From Bacillota bacterium (GTDB taxonomy: Bacteria; Bacillota; Clostridia; Lachnospirales; Lachnospiraceae), in NCBI GenBank assembly GCA_023416695.1, contig JAEZGY010000094.1, positions 1 through 64,000 of the forward strand: a stretch of DNA of 64,000 nt. The letters run 5' to 3'. Every line of letters starts with the position of its first letter. Positions within the stretch are counted from its first letter, which is position 1. Of this stretch, positions 26,738 through 35,810 are shown piece after piece. A program made the translations under genes and the position numbers. The notes beneath the pieces are model-generated. The model did not search any database, was not told the DNA's origin, and saw only the letters and a program-made list of their open reading frames with translations.

Positions 26738-27889
26738 TTATACTAATTTAATACCAATAATTACTTGGAAGCCTAAATCCCCATTTAAAGTTCTTAGGTA
26801 GCCATCCATGTGTTCCATGAAATAATTAGAAATATATAGTCCTATTCCTGCACCATTTCTTCCTGTACTATTGCTACCTCTATAATATTTCTGCTTGATG
26901 AAAACCAACTCATCCTTATTCACACCCTTGCCGTAATCCTCAAGGATTATATTAAAATAGCCATACTCTACCTTAAAATCCACTTTAATGCTTGTATCTG
27001 CATACTTATAGGAATTACTTATGATGTTGTCAAATACTTGCTGAATACGTAAAGGATCACAGTAAACTAAGCATTCACTAACTTTAAACTTCTCCAAGCG
27101 ATTGTTAGAATCTGCATTCTTAAGGAGTTTACATATCTCTAAGCTAGAAATCTCCTGACAATGAACCTTAAGTTCCTCCAACTCTTCCAAGGTGGCATGA
27201 AAGAGATTACTAACTAAAACTTCAATTTGTTCCGTCTTCTGATCAATACTATGTAACTTATCGATTATCTCTGCATCTTTAAGCTTAACCAAAAGTAGCT
27301 CATTTATAGCCTTTATAGATGCAAGAGGAGTCTTAATATCATGACTTAAGGAGGCAACCAACTCCTTCTTACTTTCGTTAGCTCTTTTCTCATTCTCCTT
27401 TGCTATTGCAAGCTCCTCCCGCATAATGTCAAAGCTCTCCGTAAAGGCACCAAAGATATTCTTTTTATCCATTAATAAAGGCGCATGCAAATTCCCCTTT
27501 GCTACAGATGCAGCAAAGTCCTTTAACTTTTCAAATGGTCTTACAATGACTTTATGTAGGTAGATTAGGTTTATCACTATGAAACCACTGGCGATTACAA
27601 TGCTAATAAATAAGCAAACTGTTACAATTATCTTTAACTGATAAAATCCTGGTTCTGCATCACTATAAATCACTAGTTTTCCGTCTAGATAGTAGTAATT
27701 TAAGTCATACTCCTCCATCATCTTCTCGATGATTTCTTTGTCTTTCCCTTCCTCAATGGTTTTTGCAAAATCATTGACCTTTACAACATCTAGTTTAGGA
27801 AGATCTAGGAAATTTATGATGTATAAAGAGATTGCAAATAGGACTACTAAACTAAAAATACAAATAATTCCATGCCTTCTAATTTTCAT
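26738..27889 (-). CDS. Sensor histidine kinase
   Basis: A 383-aa kinase with two transmembrane helices (about 10-28 and 84-108) enclosing a short outside loop, a HAMP-like region (VRPFEKLKDFAASVAKGNL), the phospho-acceptor box ELVASLSHDIKTPLASI (His near residue 182) and an HATPase domain with DNIISNSYKYAD, ILEDYGKGV and GAGIGLYISNYF. It overlaps the response regulator gene by 11 bases. It probably senses an envelope-active compound and induces the adjacent exporter. Confidence 0.92.
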   Translation of the reverse strand: MKIRRHGIICIFSLVVLFAISLYIINFLDLPKLDVVKVNDFAKTIEEGKDKEIIEKMMEEYDLNYYYLDGKLVIYSDAEPGFYQLKIIVTVCLFISIVIASGFIVINLIYLHKVIVRPFEKLKDFAASVAKGNLHAPLLMDKKNIFGAFTESFDIMREELAIAKENEKRANESKKELVASLSHDIKTPLASIKAINELLLVKLKDAEIIDKLHSIDQKTEQIEVLVSNLFHATLEELEELKVHCQEISSLEICKLLKNADSNNRLEKFKVSECLVYCDPLRIQQVFDNIISNSYKYADTSIKVDFKVEYGYFNIILEDYGKGVNKDELVFIKQKYYRGSNSTGRNGAGIGLYISNYFMEHMDGYLRTLNGDLGFQVIIGIKLV

Positions 27890-28571
27890 AACTGTATCCT
27901 CTTCCCCATACTGTTTTTATATGTACTGGCTGGTTAGGGTCATCCTCAATCTTTTCTCTTAAATGCCTAATATGAACGTTTAACGTACCATCTCCTACAA
28001 AAGTATCCTCCCATACATGAGCAAAAAGCTCCTCCTTGGAAATGATTTTGCCTTGATTCTCAAGCAAATAGCATAAAAGCTTATACTCCATCCCCTTCAT
28101 TGGGATTTCACGATCATCCTTGTATACCTTTTTACTTTCTAAGTTAATATAGATTCCTTTTGTAGTATTCTTTATATCACTTGTCCCTTCCCTAGTATCA
28201 GTAGTAGTTAGCTGCCTTTTTAACACTGCCCTAACCTTAGCTAATAGTACGCTTAACGTATATGGTTTAGCAATGTAATCATCTCCACCAATATTAAGTC
28301 CTAACAACATATCATCGTCACTGGTCCTGGCACTAATAAATAAAATAGGGACTTCAATGGTTCTACGTAACTCTTTACATAGTTCAAATCCTGATTTTTT
28401 ATCTAGATTAATATCTAATAGAATGAGCTTGGCTGTATGCTCATCAAAAAATTGCAAACATCCTTCATAAGATACTGTGTAGGTGGACTTCACATCAAAG
28501 AGATTAAAATAATCACACGTACTTTCTGCAAGTTCTTTTTCATCATCTACTATTAAACAATCATAATTCAT
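27879..28571 (-). CDS. OmpR-family response regulator
   Basis: A 230-aa regulator: receiver domain with acidic pocket DDE, phospho-acceptor Asp in LILLDINLDKKSG (about residue 52) and Lys in YIAKPYTLSVL, then a winged-helix DNA-binding domain (LLCYLLENQGKIISKEELFAHVWED, VHIRHLREKIEDD). The start at the ATG at 28571 has GAGGAG 8 bases upstream and gives the usual N-terminus MNYDCLIVDDE; the GTG at 28580 does not. Its likely target is the 11-bp repeat array before the ABC genes. Confidence 0.92.
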   Translation of the reverse strand: MNYDCLIVDDEKELAESTCDYFNLFDVKSTYTVSYEGCLQFFDEHTAKLILLDINLDKKSGFELCKELRRTIEVPILFISARTSDDDMLLGLNIGGDDYIAKPYTLSVLLAKVRAVLKRQLTTTDTREGTSDIKNTTKGIYINLESKKVYKDDREIPMKGMEYKLLCYLLENQGKIISKEELFAHVWEDTFVGDGTLNVHIRHLREKIEDDPNQPVHIKTVWGRGYSYEN

Positions 28572-28611
28572 CCCATGCACTCCTCTTAGTTTACTCCTAT
28601 TAAATGGTACA

Positions 28612-28640
28612 AGAAAAAGCAGAGCTTAATCGTTCTGCTT
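28612..28640 (-). terminator. Terminator after the YczE-family gene
   Basis: A stem AAGCAGA / TCTGCTT with a 10-base loop and a downstream T-run on the minus strand, just past the stop at 28649. Confidence 0.75.
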
Positions 28641-28648
28641 AATTCTTC

Positions 28649-29335
28649 TTAATTATCTAATTTGGGCAATACTTTATGTATGATTTTTCGGCTAATTGGT
28701 AAGAAAAACTGGACAGTAGGTCCTATTAATACGGCTGCAACAACCGTTCCCGCTCCAAACACACCACCTAAAAGATAGCCAATGGCAGTAAATAAAACAT
28801 CACAAGTGACACGAACGTAACGAAACTCAACCTTACTCCACTTAATAGATAGCTTATCTGTTAAAATAATAGCAATTAAATCATTAGGACCTGTACCTGA
28901 GTTACTTTCAATAACGATAGACATACCAAAGCTTAACACAATACATCCAGCAATCATGATAATTGCACGTAGTTCCAGAGGGGTTTGAGCATTAATAATT
29001 GGTTTAAACACCAATAAAAAGAAGTCGATAATCCATCCTCCACAAAATGCGCACACAACAGTACCTGGCTTTACGTAGTATTTTGTCGTAAGAAGCATGA
29101 TTACCATTAACAATACAAGGGCTATCACATGACAGGTCCCTATAGAAAGACCAACTAAATTAGATATGCCCTGTATCAATATTGTAAAGGTATCGGTGCC
29201 AAGATTTGATACCAAAAACATGGAAACGCCCAAGTGCGCTATGGTTAGTCCTACGAATAAGGCAACTAACCCTTGTACCCATTGTTTAACATTACGTTTT
29301 GAAGTATCTACTGCAAATTTATTTTCTGCGCCCAT
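28649..29335 (-). CDS. YczE/YitT-superfamily membrane protein
   Basis: A 228-aa membrane protein with about five hydrophobic segments. FLVSNLGTDTFTILIQGISNLVGLSIG and SNSGTGPNDLIAIIL are repeats typical of the YczE group, related to YitT but without a C-terminal soluble domain. Function of the family is unknown. It has its own promoter and terminator. A GAGGAGAATGAA site precedes the ATG. Confidence 0.87.
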   Translation of the reverse strand: MGAENKFAVDTSKRNVKQWVQGLVALFVGLTIAHLGVSMFLVSNLGTDTFTILIQGISNLVGLSIGTCHVIALVLLMVIMLLTTKYYVKPGTVVCAFCGGWIIDFFLLVFKPIINAQTPLELRAIIMIAGCIVLSFGMSIVIESNSGTGPNDLIAIILTDKLSIKWSKVEFRYVRVTCDVLFTAIGYLLGGVFGAGTVVAAVLIGPTVQFFLPISRKIIHKVLPKLDN

Positions 29336-29381
29336 TTCATTCTCCTCAATAGTAATTATTTATATAGTCGTATATAATCCT

Positions 29382-29410
29382 ATTGTATCAAATTAAGGTG
29401 ATTTAGGCAA
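29382..29410 (-). promoter_or_regulatory. Promoter of the YczE-family gene
   Basis: TTGCCT (29405-29410) and TACAAT (29382-29387) with a 17-base spacer on the minus strand, about 45 bases before the start codon. Confidence 0.65.
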
Positions 29411-29438
29411 TTTTGATATTTATCTTACATTCCAACAT

Positions 29439-30194
29439 CTAGATAATATAACTTGGCTCAATTGATATTATTTTGGATATAAACTGTCTAGTCCTTTCTT
29501 CTTTTGGCCTAGAAAAAACTTGAGCTGGTGTTCCTTCTTCAACTACAACACCTTCATCCATGAATATCACTTTGTCAGCGACATCCTGAGCAAAAGACAT
29601 CTCATGGGTTACTACGATCATGGTGATTCCTTTTTGAGCAACTCTCTTAATCAAGTCAAGAGTATCTCTTACTAATTCGGGATCAAGTGCAGAAGTAGGT
29701 TCATCAAATAATATAACCTCGGGATTTAAAACAAATGCTCGTGCTATACCTACTCGCTGTTGTTGTCCTCCAGATAGTTGGGAAGGGTAAAAATCATATT
29801 TATCTGATAACCCAACCCAATCTAGAGCTTTTTTTGCCTGATCCTTTGCCCTTTCCTTGGGAACTTTTCTTGCCGTAATTAGACCTTCTGATACATTTTC
29901 TAAGGCTGTTTTGTTGGCAAAAAGATTATAATTCTGAAAAACAAATGCAGTCTTTCTTCTGATTTCAAGGATATGTTTTTTATTGGCTTTTTTCATGTTA
30001 ACACTGGTGCTTCCAATGGTCAGCTCCCCATTATCAACTGTTTCCAGAAAGTTGATGCATCTTAACAAGGTTGTTTTCCCAGACCCACTCGGTCCTAGAA
30101 TAACTACCACCTCACCGTCCTCAACATGTATTGATACTCCCTTAAGCACTTCTAATTTTCCAAAGGTTTTTTTTACATTTTTAATTTCAATCAT
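29439..30194 (-). CDS. Polar amino-acid ABC transporter ATP-binding protein, last gene of the nitrogenase-like operon
   Basis: A 251-aa ATPase with Walker A GPSGSGKTT, Q-loop FQNYNLFANKTALENV, signature LSGGQQQRVGIARAF and Walker B VILFDEPTSALDPE, the pattern of GlnQ/TcyC-type importers. The ATG at 30194 follows AAAGGAG. It overlaps the permease gene by 8 bases. Its place behind nif-like and cysteine-synthase genes suggests import of a sulfur-containing or other amino-acid-like compound; specificity is not readable from the ATPase. Confidence 0.9.
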   Translation of the reverse strand: MIEIKNVKKTFGKLEVLKGVSIHVEDGEVVVILGPSGSGKTTLLRCINFLETVDNGELTIGSTSVNMKKANKKHILEIRRKTAFVFQNYNLFANKTALENVSEGLITARKVPKERAKDQAKKALDWVGLSDKYDFYPSQLSGGQQQRVGIARAFVLNPEVILFDEPTSALDPELVRDTLDLIKRVAQKGITMIVVTHEMSFAQDVADKVIFMDEGVVVEEGTPAQVFSRPKEERTRQFISKIISIEPSYII

Positions 30195-30897
30195 AGATAC
30201 TCCTTTTAAACTTTCCTGCATGTTTTCTTAATCGTCCTGCAAGACACTCTATCACTGCGGTAAATCCCCAGTAGATAAGTGCTGCTGCTGCATATCCTTC
30301 AAAAAAGGAATAGGTTCTTGAACAAGGTATAATAGATCCTGTTACTATTTCTGTAATTCCAATTGCCATAACAACAGAAGATGCTTTAATAAGACCTACA
30401 ATACTATTAATCAACATTGGAATGGCGACGGGTATTGCTTGAGGAATTATAATTCTACGTATGGTCTGCACTTTGGTTAGTCCTACAGAATAACCTGCTT
30501 CATCCTGGCCTTTATCAATGGAGAGTAAAGCTCCTCTAATGACTTCAGATATAGAACAAATAGCGGTTAAGGATAAAGTGATAATTCCTACCCAGATGTT
30601 ATCAACATCCTTTACCGTCATGTCTAAATGAAAAAATTTAGCCACATTGTTAAATTCCAACATGAAGAGTAGATTATAGACTAGTAAGGCAACTACGATT
30701 GGAACGCCTTGATATACAGTGATAAATATTGCAAAAATCTTATCTAGGACCAGTATCCTATATACCCGTATTAGAGCAATTATGGTTCCTAAAAGTAAGC
30801 CTATTATTAAAGGTATAAATACCAACTTAAGAGTATTTGGAGTATATAGGAGCCCTGATTTTAGACATTCCAAAAAATAATCCACATTAAAATCCAT
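30187..30897 (-). CDS. Polar amino-acid ABC transporter permease (second subunit)
   Basis: A 236-aa HisM/GlnP-type permease with about five membrane helices and the cytoplasmic EAA-like loop (GQDEAGYSVGLTKVQTIRRIIIPQAIPVAIP, around residue 130-160) that contacts the ATPase. It forms the channel together with the permease encoded 20 bases upstream. Substrate class is polar amino acids or analogues such as cystine. Confidence 0.9.
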   Translation of the reverse strand: MDFNVDYFLECLKSGLLYTPNTLKLVFIPLIIGLLLGTIIALIRVYRILVLDKIFAIFITVYQGVPIVVALLVYNLLFMLEFNNVAKFFHLDMTVKDVDNIWVGIITLSLTAICSISEVIRGALLSIDKGQDEAGYSVGLTKVQTIRRIIIPQAIPVAIPMLINSIVGLIKASSVVMAIGITEIVTGSIIPCSRTYSFFEGYAAAALIYWGFTAVIECLAGRLRKHAGKFKRSIYD

Positions 30898-30917
30898 ACG
30901 TCATCCCTCTTCTTTCC

Positions 30918-31637
30918 TTAACCCTCGTCAACGTTTATCACTTTACGTGATTTTCCAAATTCTAATTTTCCATTTAGAAATTTGAATATGCCTCGTATTA
31001 TTAAACTGATAGTAATATAAATAATTGCCACAAAAATATATGCCTCTAACACGTGTTTTGTTGCTGAGCCAATGGTCTTTGCCCTTCCCATAATATCTGT
31101 AACACCAATCAAAAATACTAGGGATGAATTCTGGAACAATCCTACCAGATCAGAACCGAAAGGAGGAAGGACAACTCTGACCATTTGTGGAAGAACAATT
31201 CTTTTGAAAGTCTGAATTTCAGTCAAACCAACACTAAGTCCCGCTTCTGTCTGTCCATACGGAATAGAAGTAATTCCACTATAAAAAATAGCTGAAAGAA
31301 ATGCTCCTTGATTTAAGATAAAAGTGATGTACGCAAATGTGATTGCTCCCCATTCACGATTAATATTTGTACCTAATATAGAATCGAAGAATACCGGTAA
31401 TCCATAATATACAAGCATCAACTGTACCAACATTGGTGTTCCTCGCATAAATGAAACATAAACTTTAAAGAACTGATATAGGACCGGAATCTTCTTCATA
31501 TGGATATAAGCAATAATAATTCCCAAAAGAACTCCAAGTACGGTTGCAATAATTACAATTGCAAATGTTACGGATAGATACGGTACAATTTTCGGTATAT
31601 TCTCAAAGAATCTATCCCATTTGAACAGTTCACCCAT
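30918..31637 (-). CDS. Polar amino-acid ABC transporter permease (first subunit)
   Basis: A 239-aa HisM-family permease with helices at about 20-48, 60-85, 95-120 and 195-220, the typical FMRGTPMLVQLMLVYYGLP motif, and the coupling loop GQTEAGLSVGLTEIQTFKRIVLPQMVRVVLPP. It lies 3 bases after the binding-protein gene. The two permeases are similar in the coupling loop and probably form a heterodimer. Confidence 0.9.
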   Translation of the reverse strand: MGELFKWDRFFENIPKIVPYLSVTFAIVIIATVLGVLLGIIIAYIHMKKIPVLYQFFKVYVSFMRGTPMLVQLMLVYYGLPVFFDSILGTNINREWGAITFAYITFILNQGAFLSAIFYSGITSIPYGQTEAGLSVGLTEIQTFKRIVLPQMVRVVLPPFGSDLVGLFQNSSLVFLIGVTDIMGRAKTIGSATKHVLEAYIFVAIIYITISLIIRGIFKFLNGKLEFGKSRKVINVDEG

Positions 31638-31640
31638 AAA

Positions 31641-32486
31641 TTACTCACTTTCTGTATAATCTCCACCAATGATAGCAAGTGAGATTTCCGACAGCCGCCC
31701 ATTTTCACGAAGTTTTTTGATTGCTCCATCTACAGCTTCTTGAAGCTTAGTGTTCTTCTTGTCAAAAATAAAATATGTAGAGGACGATTGTACTGGATCT
31801 CCTACCACTTTTACTGCATCTTTCTTATCAGCATAGTGTGTATTTAATTTTTCAACATCTCTTTTCGTTGCAATCGTAGCATCCCATACACCATTAAGAA
31901 TGCCTGTTACTGTTTCTTCATCAGTTGCATTATCTATAAGATCCACTTTAATCGGATTATCTAAATGTTCTTTATTAAAATTGTCTAAAATAAAAGTAGA
32001 ATTAGATCCTGTTGAACTCTTTACAGTCTTACCCTGAAGATCTTCAAGAGTCTTGATATCTTCTCGATTCCCTGCAACTGTAATATAGGTTACATAAGTG
32101 GTATAGGCTTCCTTTCCAAAAAGGTACTTAGAATCTCGCTCTTCATTCCATTCATACTGGTGAGCAGCAATGTCAATTTTTCCTGCATCTAGAGATATTA
32201 ATACATTTGCAAAGTCAGATGTTTGATAACTAAATTCATACTGCGGTAAAAGCTCATCCACTGCTTTTAAAACTTCATACTCATAACCAGCAAGATTTCC
32301 TTTTTCATCTAGATAGCAATAAGGCTCATAGGAATTACCAGTACCCACGATTACTTTGGTTACTTCTGTTTCATTGTTGCTATCTTTTTTTGTATCTGAA
32401 TTACTTTTTCCACATCCAACTAATGTGGTTACACTTAGTATAAAACTCAATAGAATGATTCCTAAATTATTTCCTTTTCTTTTCAT
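31641..32486 (-). CDS. Amino-acid ABC transporter substrate-binding lipoprotein
   Basis: A 281-aa lipoprotein beginning MKRKGNNLGIILL with lipobox TLVGC, followed by a solute-binding fold of the polar amino-acid type (YEPYCYLDEKGNLAGYEYEVLKAVDE, LISLDAGKIDIAAHQYEWNEERD, LEDLQGKTVKSSTGSNS). The ligand Arg usual for amino-acid alpha-carboxylates appears as ...NEERD in this family's loop, and the Asp/Glu for the amino group is not certain. The ATG at 32486 has AAGGA upstream; the upstream ATG at 32543 would give an unusually long N-terminus. It resembles cystine-type binding proteins, which would fit the sulfur setting. Confidence 0.85.
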   Translation of the reverse strand: MKRKGNNLGIILLSFILSVTTLVGCGKSNSDTKKDSNNETEVTKVIVGTGNSYEPYCYLDEKGNLAGYEYEVLKAVDELLPQYEFSYQTSDFANVLISLDAGKIDIAAHQYEWNEERDSKYLFGKEAYTTYVTYITVAGNREDIKTLEDLQGKTVKSSTGSNSTFILDNFNKEHLDNPIKVDLIDNATDEETVTGILNGVWDATIATKRDVEKLNTHYADKKDAVKVVGDPVQSSSTYFIFDKKNTKLQEAVDGAIKKLRENGRLSEISLAIIGGDYTESE

Positions 32487-32558
32487 AATTTCAAATCCTT
32501 TCTTTTCTTCCATTTTAACTAAATTAAAATACTTTACATTCATCTTTCCATACGTGAT

Positions 32559-33014
32559 TTATTGTGCTAAACTACCATCTTTCTCAATGTTTTTAAGTTC
32601 CCTTAAGTTCTTGTGGTGATCTACTAAGTAAAAATATGATGTGATTCTGACTAACGTAGGTGTAATCTCTCTTACAATTTCAAATGAACTAATTGCATTC
32701 TTTTCTAGCTGTTTTTGTATATGAAACCCGATTTTTTTGCATATCACAATTCTACAGTCCTTCAGTAGGCTTACGCTAACAGACTGGCTTCTTTGTCTAC
32801 CACATCCATGCTCATATTTAAAACAACCAGAATCCTTACAACACCCGTTATCATCTTCTTTGGTGTACAAAAGATTCACTTTCATAGGACGTGTCTCTGT
32901 ATACTCAAATGTCCCATCTTCAAATACCTCATAAATCAAGAATTCTTTTGCCTCACCAAAAGCAATGTCTATATTTTTACCATCCGTAGAAGCTAATGCT
33001 ATTTTATATGACAT
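32559..33014 (-). CDS. NifX/NafY-type cofactor-binding domain protein with Cys-rich insert
   Basis: A 151-aa protein with the dinitrogenase iron-molybdenum-cofactor domain fold: MSYKIALASTDGKNIDIAFGEAKEFLIYEV at the start and CRIVICKKIGFHIQKQLEKNAI in the second half. The metal-cluster carrier His of this family (HFG) is replaced by Ala (AFG). An insert around residues 56-72 holds five cysteines and a His (GCCKDSGCFKYEHGCG), suggesting another metal or Fe-S binding spot. It is encoded 19 bases after the second NifK-like gene and probably carries a cluster for that pair. Confidence 0.8.
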   Translation of the reverse strand: MSYKIALASTDGKNIDIAFGEAKEFLIYEVFEDGTFEYTETRPMKVNLLYTKEDDNGCCKDSGCFKYEHGCGRQRSQSVSVSLLKDCRIVICKKIGFHIQKQLEKNAISSFEIVREITPTLVRITSYFYLVDHHKNLRELKNIEKDGSLAQ

Positions 33015-33033
33015 ACTTCCTCCTATATCCAGT

Positions 33034-34332
33034 CTAATTAAATCTGGTCTTAGCTACAGAATAGATATCTTCAATTAACTTTAGCCCACCGTCATATCCA
33101 ACATAAAAACTATTCATAATTAACCGTTCATTGACAGGCCATGAGATATTTAGAAAATGGGCATTTGTAATCTTGGCAATTTCTTTCTCCCAGTATCCTC
33201 CCAGTATCAATGGATAGCCATGATAGTCGTAATCCTTTATCTCATTATGTATCTTATAACCATCCGTTTCAAAACTCACCTCAGCCTCAATACCATAGTT
33301 CATATCTTTAAAATATCTTGTGATACTATCTCTATACTCCATTGGAGTATCATCAACAATAAATTGCTTCGCTGGAAACATTCCTAGATCGTTTACTAAG
33401 AATTTAGTGATTGCAAGGGTATACTGAGCATCTGAAACAACAGTAAAGTGTTTTGACATTACACGTGTCTCTAAAAAGAGATCAGCGTAACGCTCAATGT
33501 AATAATAGAAATATTCTTCTTTCTCAAGAATCACCTTTTCCACTATATCCTCTGGTATTCCTGCAAATTTACCTACCTCTCTTAAAAACTTGCTAGTCTC
33601 AAAGGCTCCAATTGGAAGTGTTGGATAATGAAGATAAGGTATCCCAAGTTGCTTCTCCATTTTTTCTATATTTTTCAACCCTACCCATGGAGAAATTATA
33701 AGATTAAACTGTGCTAATGGAATCTTCTTAATATTATCAAGTCCCCTTTTGTATCCAAAAATGGTATTAGGTATAAGTCCGATTTCTTTTAATAGTTTCT
33801 CAAGTTCTCTTAAATTCCCTAACCAAAATTCATTCTGATAAGGAACATCTGCCCATATATTAACAAGACCATCTTGTTTATCTTCAGACTTCTGAAGCAT
33901 TTGATCAATGATGGCGTCTACTACTTGTTCATGACCTCTATAATTGTTGTATTTGAACCCTGCTGTAGATGCATAGATAACAGGCTTCTCTACCTCTTTA
34001 AATTCATCTACCACTTCTTGGGTGTCATCACCAACTATCTCAGGAATACAGCCAGTCAAAACTACAAACAGATCTGCATCAATCACCTTGAGAGAGTGTT
34101 CAATGGTGGAGTGTAGCTTAGCAGTTCCTCCAAATACTACGTCTTTCTCATTTATACTGGTACAAGGATAGATATTTGGTGAAAAATAACCTGAGCTTCC
34201 TGATAAATTTGATAATTTCTGAGCACATCCAGGACCAGAGTGCAGAATTGGAATTGCTCTTTCAATAGCCTGAACCGTCTGCATAGCACCTAGTGCACAT
34301 TTATATCTCTGCTTATCTAGAATTTTAGCCAT
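33034..34332 (-). CDS. NifK-like subunit, second nitrogenase-like pair
   Basis: A 432-aa nitrogenase component 1 family protein. Three P-cluster-type cysteines are in place: Cys12 (RYKCALGA), Cys36 (HSGPGCAQ) and Cys95 (VLTGCIPEIVGDD). The late motif WPVNERLIMNSFYVGYDGGLKLIEDI matches the NifK C-terminal region. It is shorter than true NifK (about 520 aa) by lacking the N-terminal extension. The ATG overlaps the D-subunit stop (TAATG), indicating 1:1 coupling. It should form a heterotetramer with the second NifD-like protein and hold a bridging [8Fe-7S]-type cluster. Confidence 0.88.
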   Translation of the reverse strand: MAKILDKQRYKCALGAMQTVQAIERAIPILHSGPGCAQKLSNLSGSSGYFSPNIYPCTSINEKDVVFGGTAKLHSTIEHSLKVIDADLFVVLTGCIPEIVGDDTQEVVDEFKEVEKPVIYASTAGFKYNNYRGHEQVVDAIIDQMLQKSEDKQDGLVNIWADVPYQNEFWLGNLRELEKLLKEIGLIPNTIFGYKRGLDNIKKIPLAQFNLIISPWVGLKNIEKMEKQLGIPYLHYPTLPIGAFETSKFLREVGKFAGIPEDIVEKVILEKEEYFYYYIERYADLFLETRVMSKHFTVVSDAQYTLAITKFLVNDLGMFPAKQFIVDDTPMEYRDSITRYFKDMNYGIEAEVSFETDGYKIHNEIKDYDYHGYPLILGGYWEKEIAKITNAHFLNISWPVNERLIMNSFYVGYDGGLKLIEDIYSVAKTRFN

Positions 34333-35795
34333 TATACTTCTGCCTCCTCTAAGAAACAACCAACATCCTGTTTATACCACCATTCCGTATACGGAAGTTT
34401 CACTCTTTTTGCAAGATTCTTTTCAAAACTTCTATTCTTTATTGTGTCTAGCACATAATGTGCAAACTCTAATGTATGTTTATATCCAAAAATCATATAT
34501 TCATCTGCAACAAATACAGCTGCAGTTCCTTGTTTAATTGCCCATACTGTTGAACCAGGATGTCTTGATAGATACAAATCTGGTTTATATTTACTAAGAA
34601 TATTCATTACTTCATAATTCTGCTGATCAGAAATACTGGCTTCAAAGTTAATATCATTTTTAAGAAGATAGTCCATTGCAGGGGGTACATCTCCATTCTC
34701 ATATTCCTTATCATAATGCCAAGCAAGTGCCCATACTACTTTGATTCCCAATTCATCAAGAACTCTAGAAACTTCAAAAGTATATCCTGGACCCATCCCT
34801 AATACTGCTGTTAGGCCCTGTAGTTCTTTTTTCACTTCTTCAATTTGTGGCATATAGATTTTTCGTTCTTCCTCTATATAGGCCTCAACCTCTTTTACTT
34901 TCCCAGCCACTCTTCCAATTTCTCTAAGCCATGTCTCGAATCCGACAACACCCAGTGGGTTAATTGTTCTAATGTAAGGGACACCATATGCTTCTTCCAA
35001 CCCATTCCCCAGATAATTACCTAAGGTTCCGCAAATGCAAGTGGTGGCCACTGATTCAGAAATATGTTCTAGTTCTTCAATGGAAGCATTGGCATATAGA
35101 AAAATAGGATCTAAATCAAAATGTTTAAACATCTCAATAATTTCAGGCCTAGCACTTTCATAGAAGTTTTTAAAGTTAATGGTATTTCTTCTCTTTACTG
35201 GTGGCTTCACTATCCCACTTAATACTGCATGATCTGAGATATCAAAACCAGTAGCCCAAATACGGGATTTGAATCCTTCACAATGAACCGCAATGACTGG
35301 TACCTCGATAGAATCTTTTAGATCATCGACTATACTATCTATATCTTCTCCAATAATCCCAGAGGCACAGGAACTGCTTACAAATATGGCCTTTGGATGG
35401 TATCTGCGATTGACTTCCATAATAATATCTCTAAGGGCTTCTGTGGAGCCAAAAATTGTATCGTTCTCATTCATATCGGTTCCTACATACACAGAATTAT
35501 TTTCAATTCCCCTTTTTTCAGCTACCTGATTGGTTACAATATATAAGGAACTTCCCGTAACAGAACATCCTGATGGCCCATGGTGAATGACTGCAATATC
35601 TCTGATACCTCCTAGCTGTCCAAGAGCGCATCCTGATAGACAGGTACTAGATTGAGAAAAGCAGCGCCCACACCCCTGCAAGGTTCCACTCTGACTTTTC
35701 TCAGCAAGTTCCTTCAAATCACCTACATACCCTGTAATAGAGCCCAAACGGTTCTCACGAGTTCCCAAATTGGATTTCGATAAATTGAATTTCAT
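34332..35795 (-). CDS. NifD-like subunit, second nitrogenase-like pair (cofactor His not conserved)
   Basis: A 487-aa component 1 family protein. P-cluster-type cysteines are Cys56 (LSGCALG), Cys77 (HHGPSGC) and Cys143 (SSSCASGIIGED). The cofactor-ligand cysteine has a counterpart at Cys255 (TTCICGTLG). In the region of Azotobacter NifD His442 the sequence reads AVFVADEYMIFGYKH, with no His at the aligned place. Residues at the N2-reduction site are also changed: Gln191 to Trp180, His195 to Phe184, Arg96 to Tyr (about 85). The protein has extra N-terminal cysteines (QGCGRCF, TC). It may be a catalytic subunit for another substrate or a NifE-like scaffold. Confidence 0.87.
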   Translation of the reverse strand: MKFNLSKSNLGTRENRLGSITGYVGDLKELAEKSQSGTLQGCGRCFSQSSTCLSGCALGQLGGIRDIAVIHHGPSGCSVTGSSLYIVTNQVAEKRGIENNSVYVGTDMNENDTIFGSTEALRDIIMEVNRRYHPKAIFVSSSCASGIIGEDIDSIVDDLKDSIEVPVIAVHCEGFKSRIWATGFDISDHAVLSGIVKPPVKRRNTINFKNFYESARPEIIEMFKHFDLDPIFLYANASIEELEHISESVATTCICGTLGNYLGNGLEEAYGVPYIRTINPLGVVGFETWLREIGRVAGKVKEVEAYIEEERKIYMPQIEEVKKELQGLTAVLGMGPGYTFEVSRVLDELGIKVVWALAWHYDKEYENGDVPPAMDYLLKNDINFEASISDQQNYEVMNILSKYKPDLYLSRHPGSTVWAIKQGTAAVFVADEYMIFGYKHTLEFAHYVLDTIKNRSFEKNLAKRVKLPYTEWWYKQDVGCFLEEAEV

Positions 35796-35810
35796 TTAAT
35801 TCCTCCATTC

